Origin: Nocardia exalbida NBRC 100660
Lineage (GTDB): Bacteria > Actinomycetota > Actinomycetes > Mycobacteriales > Mycobacteriaceae
NCBI RefSeq assembly: GCF_000308575.1
Contig: NZ_BAFZ01000119.1
Coordinates: forward strand, 243,225 to 307,224
DNA length: 64,000 nt
Direction: 5' to 3'
Position numbers and translations under genes: made by a program. The stretch's first letter is position 1; each line of letters begins with the position of its first letter. The notes below the pieces were generated by a model. That model made no database searches, was not told the DNA's origin, and worked only from the letters and a program-made list of their open reading frames with translations. Positions 16,154 through 23,742 of the stretch are shown in pieces.

Positions 16154-16420
16154 GTGGGTAAACAGGAGAAGCTCCTGGCAAAGATGCGGGAATCACAAAC
16201 GAACGTGAGCTACCAGGACCTTTACAACGTCTGCTGCGATCACTTCGGCCTCCCACGCCAGGAAGGCAGCAGTCATGCGGTGTTCAAGATGCCTTGGGCG
16301 GGTGACCCACGCGTGAATATTCAAAAGGGACGTGACGGTAATGCCAAGTCCTACCAAGTCAGGCAAGTGCTCGCAGCGATAGACAAGCTGCAGGAGATAC
16401 AAGCAAAGGAGGATGCCTGA
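16154..16420 (+). CDS. hicA: HicA-family mRNA interferase toxin
   Basis: An 88-aa protein from GTG 16154. HicA toxins are small double-stranded-RNA-binding-fold ribonucleases that cleave mRNA in the cytoplasm. The family signature is visible: an N-terminal Lys-rich helix (GKQEKLLAKMRES), a hydrophobic loop (SYQDLYNVCCDHFGL), then GSSHAVFKMP with the catalytic His41, and a C-terminal strand and helix (SYQVRQVLAAIDKLQ). The protein is about 25 residues longer than minimal HicA. It lies directly upstream of hicB, overlapping it by one base (TGATG), the usual order. Without a strong ribosome site it may be translated from a short leader. Confidence 0.85.
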   Translation: MGKQEKLLAKMRESQTNVSYQDLYNVCCDHFGLPRQEGSSHAVFKMPWAGDPRVNIQKGRDGNAKSYQVRQVLAAIDKLQEIQAKEDA

Positions 16421-16770
16421 TGTCCGACCTGCACCACCTACCGGACCATACGCACTACACGTACCGCGTCCTCTGGTCGCCCGAGGACCAGGAGTACGTC
16501 GGTCTGTGCGCCGAGTTTTCCTCGCTGTCGTGGCTGGCCCCGACGCAAGACGAGGCCCTTCAGGGCATCAGCGAACTCGTCCGCGACACCATCAAGGACA
16601 TGGCGGTCAACAACGAGATCGTGCCGCGACCGCTCTCGGAGCGCAGCTACAGCGGAAAATTCATGGTGCGTGTTTCCACCGAACTGCACGCCAGGCTGGT
16701 ACGGGAAGCCACCGAGATGAACGTTTCACTCAACCAACTGGTCAACCAGCGACTTGCGTCGCGCGGTTAG
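16420..16770 (+). CDS. hicB: HicB-family antitoxin
   Basis: A 116-aa antitoxin. The N-terminal half (YRVLWSPEDQEYVGLCAEFSSLSWLAPTQDEALQGISELV) is the degenerate RNase H-like HicB domain that covers the toxin active site. The C-terminal part (GKFMVRVSTELHARLVREATEMNVSLNQLVNQRL) is a ribbon-helix-helix DNA-binding domain. It is translationally coupled to hicA. The 20-bp palindrome at 16127 is the natural candidate for its operator. The two genes are not accompanied by other mobile-element features. Confidence 0.88.
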   Translation: MSDLHHLPDHTHYTYRVLWSPEDQEYVGLCAEFSSLSWLAPTQDEALQGISELVRDTIKDMAVNNEIVPRPLSERSYSGKFMVRVSTELHARLVREATEMNVSLNQLVNQRLASRG

Positions 16771-16786
16771 TCGGATCGCAGGACCG

Positions 16787-17302
16787 TCAGGCCGCCCCGT
16801 TGGCCGTTTCCGCGCGCAACCGGCGGAACTTGCTGCCGTGGAAAACCAGAGGGTCGACGTCGGTGCGGCTGGCGATGCGGTGGATACGCAGGATGACGAC
16901 GGCATGGTCGCCTGCCGGGACATGCGCTTCCTGGACGCCCTCGATCCAGGCGGACGCGCCGTCGATGAACACGGCGTCGCCCGAACCGCGATGCAGCCGG
17001 ATGTCGCGGAAGCGGTCGCCGTCGCGGGTGCCGAGCGAGCGGGCGGCGGCCTGCTGGTCGGTGCCGAGCAGGCTGAGGCCGAGGTGACTCGCGGCGGCGA
17101 GCTTGGGCCAGGTGGCCGAGGAGTTCTGCACGCAGAACGAGACCAGAGGCGGGTCCAGCGAGACGGGAACGAACGTGCTCACCGCCAGACCGTGCGGGGT
17201 TCCGTCGATTTCGGCGCACACCGCGACGACACCGCTGGGGAAATTGGCGAACGCGCGACGCAGGCCGGCTCCGTCGGCGGGAAATTCGAACAGGTCATGC
17301 AT
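16787..17302 (-). CDS. flavin reductase (HpaC/StyB-like domain)
   Basis: A 171-aa protein from ATG 17302. It has the split-barrel flavin reductase fold: LRRAFANFPSGVVAVCAEIDGTPHGLAVSTFVPVSLDPPLVSFCVQNSSATWPKL, then LGLSLLG, and a C-terminal DHAVVILRIHRI plus PLVFHGSKFRRL. Such enzymes use NAD(P)H to reduce FMN or FAD, which diffuses to a partner monooxygenase. It is the last gene of the sfnG-sfnB-ssuE-like operon, overlapping the upstream flavin-reductase gene by eight bases. Likely partners are the SfnG-, DszA/C- and StyA-like oxygenases in this island. Confidence 0.9.
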   Translation of the reverse strand: MHDLFEFPADGAGLRRAFANFPSGVVAVCAEIDGTPHGLAVSTFVPVSLDPPLVSFCVQNSSATWPKLAAASHLGLSLLGTDQQAAARSLGTRDGDRFRDIRLHRGSGDAVFIDGASAWIEGVQEAHVPAGDHAVVILRIHRIASRTDVDPLVFHGSKFRRLRAETANGAA

Positions 17303-17810
17303 GATTCGCAGCCTTCGAGCTGTGGGCCAGTGCCTGGGCGACCGAACGCCACCGACCACTGTACCGGTCGATGACGCCGTCCTCGGCGAATGTGCGATCG
17401 GACAGGTAGAGCCCGGGCAGTGCGGTGGTGGCCCCGATTTCGACGAGCACGGGCTTGAGCAACAGGTCGGGTGCGAGGGCGTGGGCCGGTCCCGCGCCGA
17501 GCATCACCGGCACCGCGAGCACGCCTTCCAGGCCGGTTCCGCCCTCGAACTGTTCGAGGAACAGCTTCAGCAGCCCGGTATAGGTCGCCTTGAAGGTGGG
17601 ACTGGCGAAGACCACGAGTTCCGAGCCGGCCACGGTGCGCACCGCCTCCGCCACGGCCGGGTCACCCCAGCCGAGCAGGCCGGGTCCGAACTCGACCAGG
17701 TCGATCACGGTGGGTTCCACCTCCGGCCGCAGCCCCTTCGCGACCAGGGTGGCCGCGGTGAGCGTGCGTGAGGCGGGTTTCGGATTTCCGACGACGACAG
17801 TGACTGTCAT
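17295..17810 (-). CDS. NAD(P)H-dependent FMN reductase (SsuE/MsuE-like)
   Basis: A 171-aa flavodoxin-fold protein from ATG 17810. It starts MTVTVVVGNPKPASRTLTAA, with the GNPKPASRT phosphate-binding loop, followed by VIDLVEFGPGLLGWG. It carries the family motif SELVVFASPTFKATYTGLLKLFLEQF and later VPVMLGAGPAHALAPDLLLKPVLVEIGA. SsuE-type enzymes supply FMNH2 to sulfonate or sulfone monooxygenases. It follows the sfnB-like gene by 11 bp and overlaps the second reductase by eight bases, so two unrelated flavin reductases are encoded in tandem in one operon. Confidence 0.9.
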   Translation of the reverse strand: MTVTVVVGNPKPASRTLTAATLVAKGLRPEVEPTVIDLVEFGPGLLGWGDPAVAEAVRTVAGSELVVFASPTFKATYTGLLKLFLEQFEGGTGLEGVLAVPVMLGAGPAHALAPDLLLKPVLVEIGATTALPGLYLSDRTFAEDGVIDRYSGRWRSVAQALAHSSKAANHA

Positions 17811-17821
17811 TCCGTCTCCTT

Positions 17822-19039
17822 TCAGATCACACCGTGCAGCGGCGGCGCGGCATCGTGCAGCAGGGCCCTGCCGATGTGCTGGTACTTCCAGCGCACCGGA
17901 TCGTGCAGGGTGTGCGTGCGCGCGTTGCGCCAGAAGTGGTGCAAGTTCAGATCCGCTGCGGCGCTGCGCGTTCCCGCGACTTCGAACAGCGCGGCGGACA
18001 CGTCGTTGGCCGCGCGGTCGGCGAGCACTTTGGCGGTCGCCACGGCCAGCGACGCCCGGGCGACGCCGTCGACACCCTGATCGGTCCTGGTGGCCGCGTC
18101 CACGGCCCATCCGGCCGACGAGAGCGTCGCCTCGGCGGCGGTGACCGCGACCGACAGCTCACCGAAGCGCTGGATCAACAGCGGGTCGTCCACCGCGTTC
18201 GCCACCCCTGCCTCGAACCACGGGCGGCTTCTCGTGCGCACGAACTCCGTGGCGGCGCCGAGCGCACCCCGCGCGATGCCGGTGTCGATGGCGGCGTGCA
18301 GCAGCTGCGCGAACGCTCCGTAGCCGGTGGGTGCGCGTACCGCGCCGGAGCGGGGGACCACCTGGTCGCGGTCGACGAGCACCTCCTCGAAGGACACCGT
18401 TCCGCTGCCGGTGGTGCGCTGCCCGAGCCCGTTCCAGTCGTCCACCACGCGCACACCGGGGGTGTTCGCGGGCAGGTAGGCGATGTATTCCCCGGGCTCG
18501 AGGTCCGCGCGTCCCTCGGGATCGTCCAGCCGGGTCAGCACCGCGAACAGGTCGGCGAACAGCGATCCGGTGCAGTAGTACTTCACGCCGTCCACGCGGA
18601 ATCGGTCACCGGCGGGCCGCAACGTGGTCGCGATATCGGCGACGGTCGCGCCGCCGCGCTCGGACTGCGCGTTGGCGATGCGCCCGCCGTCGAGCACCCG
18701 GCCGAAGTATCGCTCCTGCTGCTGCGGCGTGCCCGCGAGCCGGAGCAGGTTCACATACACGAAGTGGCTGTGCGGGATCTGCGCGATGTTCGGGTCGGCG
18801 GTGGCGAGAATTCGCGTCACTTCCGCGACCGCGCTCGGCGGCAGATCCGCGCCACCGTAGGCCGCGGGCACGGTGATCGCGAGCAAGCCACTGGCCGCCA
18901 GCCGATCGACCTCCGCGTACGGCAGCAGGCGATCCCGGTCGCGTTCCGCGGCGCCCGGCGCGAAGTCCGCCGCCAGCCGCTGCGCGACCGCGAACGCCTG
19001 TGCCGCCGACAGGATGCGATCGGCGGCGACCGCGGTCAT
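17822..19039 (-). CDS. SfnB-family sulfur acquisition oxidoreductase (acyl-CoA dehydrogenase fold)
   Basis: A 405-aa protein from ATG 19039, whose start overlaps the sfnG-like stop by one base (TGATG). The fold is that of acyl-CoA dehydrogenase-like flavoprotein monooxygenases (SfnB, DszC). Marks are ITVPAAYGGADLPPSAVAEVTRILATADPNIAQIPHSHF, NAQSERGGATVADIATTL, VDGVKYYCTGSLFADLF, and the C-terminal LNLHHFWRNARTHTLHDPVRWKYQHIG. It lacks the usual catalytic glutamate context of true acyl-CoA dehydrogenases. SfnB homologues are required for growth on dimethyl sulfone as sulfur source (family knowledge), though the exact reaction is unclear. Confidence 0.88.
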   Translation of the reverse strand: MTAVAADRILSAAQAFAVAQRLAADFAPGAAERDRDRLLPYAEVDRLAASGLLAITVPAAYGGADLPPSAVAEVTRILATADPNIAQIPHSHFVYVNLLRLAGTPQQQERYFGRVLDGGRIANAQSERGGATVADIATTLRPAGDRFRVDGVKYYCTGSLFADLFAVLTRLDDPEGRADLEPGEYIAYLPANTPGVRVVDDWNGLGQRTTGSGTVSFEEVLVDRDQVVPRSGAVRAPTGYGAFAQLLHAAIDTGIARGALGAATEFVRTRSRPWFEAGVANAVDDPLLIQRFGELSVAVTAAEATLSSAGWAVDAATRTDQGVDGVARASLAVATAKVLADRAANDVSAALFEVAGTRSAAADLNLHHFWRNARTHTLHDPVRWKYQHIGRALLHDAAPPLHGVI

Positions 19040-20154
19040 CAGTTCACCGCCGCGACAGGCCGCTGCGCGGCTTCCAGCTCGCGCACCAGCGGGAGCACCT
19101 TCGCGCCGAAGTACTCGATCTCCTCCTGGAAGTGCAGGAAGCCGCCGAGGACCAGGTCGACACCGAGCTGCTTGTAGGCGACGATCCGCTCGGCCACCTG
19201 CTCCGGCGTACCGATCAGCTGGGTGCGGAAACCGTCGTTGTACTGCACCAGGTCTTCGAACGTCGAGTCGGCCCACATGCCCTTGCGATCCTTGGTGGAC
19301 GCGCCGGCCTGCTGCACCGCGTCCCGGAAACCCTCCACCGCGGGCTTGTTCGCCTTCGCGACGATCTCGCGCAGGGTATCGCGGGCCTCCTTTTCGGTAT
19401 CGCGGGCGATGATGAAGCCGTTGAGCCCGAATTTCACCTCGCGATCGTGGGCACGTGCGACGGCACGCAGGTCGTCGAGCTGTTCGGTGACGCCGTCGAA
19501 GTCCTTGCCGTTGGAGAAGTACCAGTCGGCGTGGCGTCCGCCGTTGCGCCGGGCGGCGGTCGAGTTACCGCCTTGGAACAGTTCGGGATTGGGGCGCTCG
19601 GAGGTGTTCAACGGCTTGGGCTTCAGGGTGAAGTCCCGGATGCGGTAGAAGTCGCCGCCGTAGTTCACGTTGTCCTCGGTCCAGATCTTGCGGATCACCT
19701 CGAGGAATTCCGCGCTGCGCCGGTAGCGCTCGTCGTGCTCGAGCCACGGCTCGCCGAGCGCGGTGAATTCTCCGGCGAACCAGCCGGAGACGACGTTGAT
19801 GGCGAACCGGCCGTTGGACAAGTGATCGGCGGTGGCGCCGAACTTGGCGAGCACCGCCGGGTGCCACAGCCCGGGATGCACGGCCGCGATGACCTTCAGC
19901 CGTTCGGTGGCGCCGAGCAGCGCGAGACTGAACGAGGTCGATTCGTGCTGGTATTCGGCGCCGTAGGAGGCGGTGTAGCGCACCTGGGACAGCGCGTAGT
20001 CGAAGCCGTTGTTCTCCGCGGTCCGCGCGAGCTTCTTGTTGTACTCGAAATCCCAGCCGGTGCGCTGTTCGATGTCACTGGTGACCAATCCCCCGCTGAC
20101 GTTGGGCACCCAGTAGGCGAACCGGATCTGCTCGGCGATCTGCTCCGTGGTCAT
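19039..20154 (-). CDS. sfnG: dimethylsulfone monooxygenase-like enzyme (SfnG family)
   Basis: A 371-aa bacterial luciferase-fold monooxygenase from ATG 20154, with GGAG five bases upstream. SfnG uses FMNH2 and O2 to cleave dimethyl sulfone to methanesulfinate. Its diagnostic segments are present: IRFAYWVPNVSGGLVTSDIEQRT, ENNGFDYALSQVRYTASYGAEYQHES, INVVSGWFAGEFTALGEPWLEHDERYRRS, and the C-terminal STFEDLVQYNDGFRTQLIGTPEQVAERIV. It is the first gene of the operon with sfnB-, ssuE- and hpaC-like genes. A 9-bp hairpin lies 42 bp upstream of the start. A longer start at 20211 (within that hairpin) is possible but less likely. Confidence 0.93.
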   Translation of the reverse strand: MTTEQIAEQIRFAYWVPNVSGGLVTSDIEQRTGWDFEYNKKLARTAENNGFDYALSQVRYTASYGAEYQHESTSFSLALLGATERLKVIAAVHPGLWHPAVLAKFGATADHLSNGRFAINVVSGWFAGEFTALGEPWLEHDERYRRSAEFLEVIRKIWTEDNVNYGGDFYRIRDFTLKPKPLNTSERPNPELFQGGNSTAARRNGGRHADWYFSNGKDFDGVTEQLDDLRAVARAHDREVKFGLNGFIIARDTEKEARDTLREIVAKANKPAVEGFRDAVQQAGASTKDRKGMWADSTFEDLVQYNDGFRTQLIGTPEQVAERIVAYKQLGVDLVLGGFLHFQEEIEYFGAKVLPLVRELEAAQRPVAAVN

Positions 20155-20195
20155 AGCTGCTCCATGGTTTTCGGGGGGAAGCCGTCGGATCGGAG

Positions 20196-20220
20196 GCCGG
20201 ACGCCACGCATGCGTCCGGC
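20196..20220 (-). promoter_or_regulatory. perfect 9-bp stem-loop in the sfnG leader
   Basis: GCCGGACGC pairs with GCGTCCGGC around a 7-nt loop between the StyA-like gene and sfnG, both on the minus strand. It lacks a U tail. It could terminate or attenuate read-through from the upstream gene into the sfnG operon, or be a regulator site. Confidence 0.45.
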
Positions 20221-20282
20221 GCTCCTCTCACTCCAGCACCGGCCCCCGGTCGGGACGAGGTTTTGAATCTGTGCGATTCGGA

Positions 20283-21674
20283 TCAGGCGTCGGCGAGCGC
20301 GGCCGAGTAGCTCGACCTGCTGAACGTGCCCGCGGGCGCGAACCGGCCCAGCAGCGCGGCGGCGTCCTCGCCGGTGACCCGCGTGATGAACTCGGCGGCC
20401 GCTTCCGGCGAGTCGACCGGCAGGAACGGCTGCGGACGATGCAGCAGGCCGACCAGCGCCGATGCGAACGCCGGTGCCACGGCCGCCGCGGCGAAGAACG
20501 CGTTGCCGATCTCGCCCAGCTCGGGATCGCTGAGGAACAGCCTGGTCACCTTGTTGGCCGCGTCACCACGGGCGGCCAGGAACGCCGCGTACTGCCGCTC
20601 GATCCACGCCTCGTCGAACGGTCCGTCGTGCACGGCGGCCGCCGCGACCAGCCGCTGAGCCTGGATCAGGCCGCTCTGCGCGCCCTGTCCGGCGATCGGG
20701 TCGTAGGCGATGGCGGTGTCACCGAGCGCGGCGACCACGTGCCCGCCCGCCGTGCGCCCCACACCCGACCGCACCACCGGGCGCACAGCGCCTTTCAGCC
20801 ACGAGTGCGGGTCCTCGGGGATGGTCGTGGTGGCCAGCACCTCCGGCAGATCCCAGTCGATGTAGTCGCGGTAGAGGTCTTGCACGATGCGGTGCGCCGA
20901 CTCGGCGGAGTCCGCGGCGGCGAAACGCTTCTCCCAGTCGCTGCCGGGACGCGCCCAGCCGAGGAACGCCCAGCTCGGCCCCGCGTCCTTGTGCAGATAG
21001 GGGCCCCACCACCCTTCACCCTGGTCGGCGAGGATGGAGAAGCCGCTGTGCGCGCCGCCCGCGACGCTGCGATGGGCGAAAACGTTCTCGTCGTGGCCGA
21101 TTCCGGTCACGGTGACGGTGAGCAGCGAGCGCTGCGGCGCGTCGTAGGGGGTGCGCCGCGCGTCGACGGGGAACAGGTCCGACAGTCCCCCACGTCCGGT
21201 CGCGACCAACGTGAGGTCGTTGGCGGCGGCGATGCCGTCGAGCGTCTCCGGCGTCACCTGCTCGACCACGAACCGGCCGCCGCGCTCCAGGAACGCGGTG
21301 AGCCGCTCGTCGGCCTTGAGCCTGGTGTCCACCGCCACGCCGACGTATCCGTCGAAATGACCGTCGAATTGGATCAATTCGGGACGATCGGGTCCGGGTC
21401 CGGCGATGCGCACACTCAGGCCGGTGTGCCGGGGCGCCCGCGCGGTGTAGCTGTCCAATCCCAGCGCGGCCTCGGCCTGCTGGGTCTCACCGAATTCGAG
21501 CGCGGTGCCGGTGGCGGGCACATCGTCACGCAAGGAGCGCTGATCGCGCTCGCTGTAGATGGTGACGTCGAAACCGGCGTCGAGAAGTCCTAGCGCCGCA
21601 GTGACGCCGGTCTGTCCGGCGCCGATAACCGCGGCCGAACGAGTGGAACGGGAAACGGATTGCTGCGATGTCAT
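20283..21674 (-). CDS. styrene/indole monooxygenase-like FAD flavoprotein (StyA family)
   Basis: A 463-aa protein. The N-terminus SAAVIGAGQTGVTAALGLLDAGFDVTIYSERD is a GxGxxG FAD-binding Rossmann strand. Later come TLVATGRGGLSDLFPVD and ALGDTAIAYDPIAGQGAQSGLIQAQRL, the second FAD motif of group E flavoprotein monooxygenases. These enzymes use FADH2 from a separate reductase to epoxidise styrene or indole, or oxidise sulfides to sulfoxides (family knowledge). The gene lies between sfnG and the DszA-like gene, divergent from msrC. A sulfide-oxidising role in organosulfur use is therefore an attractive inference, not a demonstration. The reductase could be the HpaC/StyB-like protein at 16787. 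Confidence 0.88.
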   Translation of the reverse strand: MTSQQSVSRSTRSAAVIGAGQTGVTAALGLLDAGFDVTIYSERDQRSLRDDVPATGTALEFGETQQAEAALGLDSYTARAPRHTGLSVRIAGPGPDRPELIQFDGHFDGYVGVAVDTRLKADERLTAFLERGGRFVVEQVTPETLDGIAAANDLTLVATGRGGLSDLFPVDARRTPYDAPQRSLLTVTVTGIGHDENVFAHRSVAGGAHSGFSILADQGEGWWGPYLHKDAGPSWAFLGWARPGSDWEKRFAAADSAESAHRIVQDLYRDYIDWDLPEVLATTTIPEDPHSWLKGAVRPVVRSGVGRTAGGHVVAALGDTAIAYDPIAGQGAQSGLIQAQRLVAAAAVHDGPFDEAWIERQYAAFLAARGDAANKVTRLFLSDPELGEIGNAFFAAAAVAPAFASALVGLLHRPQPFLPVDSPEAAAEFITRVTGEDAAALLGRFAPAGTFSRSSYSAALADA

Positions 21675-21772
21675 GCAGGGATGATGCGATGCCCGCCGGG
21701 TGCGGGCAGAGTGTTGCGATCACCGAGAATGAATGGGCAGACAGCGAATTCCGAGCGCGTACCATTCGGGCC

Positions 21773-22255
21773 ATGTCGTTCGTCGCCGCCGATCTGACCG
21801 GAGACCGCCCGGAGCAGTACCGACAGCTCGCCGCGCAGGCCGAGGCGCTGGTCGCGGGCGAGACCGACCGCATCGCGAACGCCGCCAATCTCTCCGCGCT
21901 GGTATTCCGCGCGCTACCCGATGTGAATTGGGTGGGTTTCTATTTCTACGACGGGCGGGAATTGGTGGTCGGCCCGTTTCAGGGCAAGCCCGCATGCGTG
22001 CGCATCGCGCTCGGAAAAGGCGTGTGCGGCACCGCGGCCGAATCCAGGACCACCCAACTCGTGCCGGATGTGCACGCGTTCGACGGCCATATCGCCTGTG
22101 ATGCCGATACGCGTTCGGAAATCGTCGTGCCGCTGGTCCGGGGCGGGGATCTGATCGGGGTTTTCGATCTCGACAGTCCGCGGCCGGGCCGATTCGATGA
22201 CATCGATCGGGCGGGGCTGGAGGCGGTAGCCGGGATATTCCTCGCCGCTGTCTGA
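21773..22255 (+). CDS. msrC: free methionine-(R)-sulfoxide reductase (GAF type)
   Basis: A 160-aa GAF-domain enzyme from ATG 21773. It reduces free L-methionine-(R)-sulfoxide with thioredoxin-type electron donors. The three family cysteines are present: Cys75 (GKPACVRI), Cys85 (GKGVCGTAA) and Cys109 (FDGHIACDADTRSEIVVPL). The core NWVGFYFYDGRELVVGPFQG matches the family. The start at 21773 places the protein on the normal length; a longer frame from 21668 is unlikely. It is divergent from the StyA-like gene, with 98 bp shared between the starts. Thus one oxidises an unknown substrate and the other reduces a methionine sulfoxide. Confidence 0.95.
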   Translation: MSFVAADLTGDRPEQYRQLAAQAEALVAGETDRIANAANLSALVFRALPDVNWVGFYFYDGRELVVGPFQGKPACVRIALGKGVCGTAAESRTTQLVPDVHAFDGHIACDADTRSEIVVPLVRGGDLIGVFDLDSPRPGRFDDIDRAGLEAVAGIFLAAV

Positions 22256-22308
22256 TCGCGTCGCCGGGCAGCGCCGGACCGGGAGGCTTCCGGCGCCGTC
22301 CGACTACG

Positions 22309-23742
22309 TCACGAGTGCGTCTCGGCCGTTGCCCCCGCTCGCGAAACCTCGTCCGGCAAAGCGGTCGAGCCTGCGCCACCCAACCGGTAGCTCGCGCCGC
22401 GGTGTTCCGCGGGCAACCGGTCACCCGCGCCGAACAGCGCATTGCGCAGGGTGCCCGGCACGTATTCCTCGGTGTAGGCGCCTCGCGCGGTCAACGCCGG
22501 AACGACATGCCGCACAATGTCTTCGAACGAGCCCGGGGTGATCGCGTAGGCCAGGTTGAACCCGTCCAGATCGGTCTCGGCGGCCCACTCCTGGAGCAGA
22601 TCGGCGACCGTCTCCCCGGAGCCGACGAACACCGGGCCCATGCCGCCGATCCCGGCCCACTTGCCGATATCGCGGACGGTCCACTCCCGGCCGTCGTCGT
22701 CGAACTCCTGGAACGCCGCGACCGCCGACTGGATCGCGTTGCTCTCCACCTGGCCGATCGGGTCGTCGAGGTCGTAGCGGGACAGGTCGATGCCCATCCA
22801 GCCGGACATGAACACCAAACCGCCTTCGACACTCGCGTAGGACAGGTACTCCTCGTGCTTGCGCCGTGCCGCCTCGTCGGTCGCGTCGGTGATGATCGTC
22901 GCGAGGGCGTAGACGCGCGCCGCGTCCCGGGCCCGGCCTGCCGCTTCCAGCGCGTCCCTGATCCGGGCGACCGTCTGCGCGAGCACCCGTTTCGATGGAC
23001 CGGCGATGAAGATGGCTTCCGCGTTCTCCGCCGCGAACCGCACGCCGCGCGGCGAGGCTCCCGCCTGGTAGATCACCGGCGTCCGTTGCGGCGACGGCTC
23101 CGAGAGATGGATGCCCGGCACGGTGTAGTGCGTGCCGCGATGACCGATGTGGTGCACCTTGGCCGGGTCGACGTAGACGCCCGCGGTCGCGTCGCGGACC
23201 ACCGCGTCGTCCTCCCACGAGCCTTCCCACAGCTTGTACAGCACCTCGAGGTACTCGTCGGCCTGGTTGTAGCGCTCGTCGTGATCGAGCTGGTCGGCGG
23301 CGCCGAAGTTGCGTGCCGCCGAGGGCAGATAGCCGGTCACCACATTCCAGCCGAGCCTGCCGTCGGTGAGATGGTCGAGCGTCGACAACCGCCGCGCGAA
23401 CGGGTACGGGTGCTCGAAGCCGGTGCCGGTGGTGATGCCGAACCCGAGATGCTCGGTCACCGCTGCCATGGCGGAGACCAGCAGCAGCGGGTCGGCCACC
23501 GGGATCTGCGCGCCTTGGCGCAACGCGGCGATGTCGTTGCCGCCGTAGACGTCATAGGTGCCCAGCACGTCGGCGATGAAGATACCGTCGAAACGGCCGC
23601 GTTCCAGCAGCTTCGCCAGCTCGGTCCAGTAGCCCAGCTCTTTGTAGCGGTGCGACTGGTCGTCGGGATGCCGCCACAGCCCGGGTGACTGATGGGCGAC
23701 ACAGTTCATGTCGAAAGCGTTGAACCGGATGCGGCGGGTCAC
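22309..23742 (-). CDS. NtaA/SnaA/DszA-family FMN-dependent monooxygenase
   Basis: A 477-aa luciferase-fold enzyme. The start GTG 23742 overlaps the upstream gene by four bases (GTGA). Diagnostic segments: RIRFNAFDMNCVAHQSPGLWRHPDDQS at the N-terminus, DGIFIADVLGTYDVYGG, LGFGITTGTGFEHPYPFARRLSTLDHLTDGRLGWNVVTGYL, VIYQAGASPRGVRFAAENAEAIFIAG, and the C-terminal FVPALTARG-like region. Relatives oxidise dibenzothiophene sulfone, nitrilotriacetate or pristinamycin precursors using FMNH2 from a separate reductase. Coupling to a DszC-like gene supports a sulfone or other organosulfur substrate. The last 30 residues are unconserved. Confidence 0.9.
   Translation of the reverse strand: MTRRIRFNAFDMNCVAHQSPGLWRHPDDQSHRYKELGYWTELAKLLERGRFDGIFIADVLGTYDVYGGNDIAALRQGAQIPVADPLLLVSAMAAVTEHLGFGITTGTGFEHPYPFARRLSTLDHLTDGRLGWNVVTGYLPSAARNFGAADQLDHDERYNQADEYLEVLYKLWEGSWEDDAVVRDATAGVYVDPAKVHHIGHRGTHYTVPGIHLSEPSPQRTPVIYQAGASPRGVRFAAENAEAIFIAGPSKRVLAQTVARIRDALEAAGRARDAARVYALATIITDATDEAARRKHEEYLSYASVEGGLVFMSGWMGIDLSRYDLDDPIGQVESNAIQSAVAAFQEFDDDGREWTVRDIGKWAGIGGMGPVFVGSGETVADLLQEWAAETDLDGFNLAYAITPGSFEDIVRHVVPALTARGAYTEEYVPGTLRNALFGAGDRLPAEHRGASYRLGGAGSTALPDEVSRAGATAETHS

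Noticed and set aside
13854..16770. tRNA-Gly as an integration site for a mobile island carrying the methyltransferase and hicAB
   Set aside because: No integrase, no direct repeat of the tRNA 3' end and no composition shift could be found.
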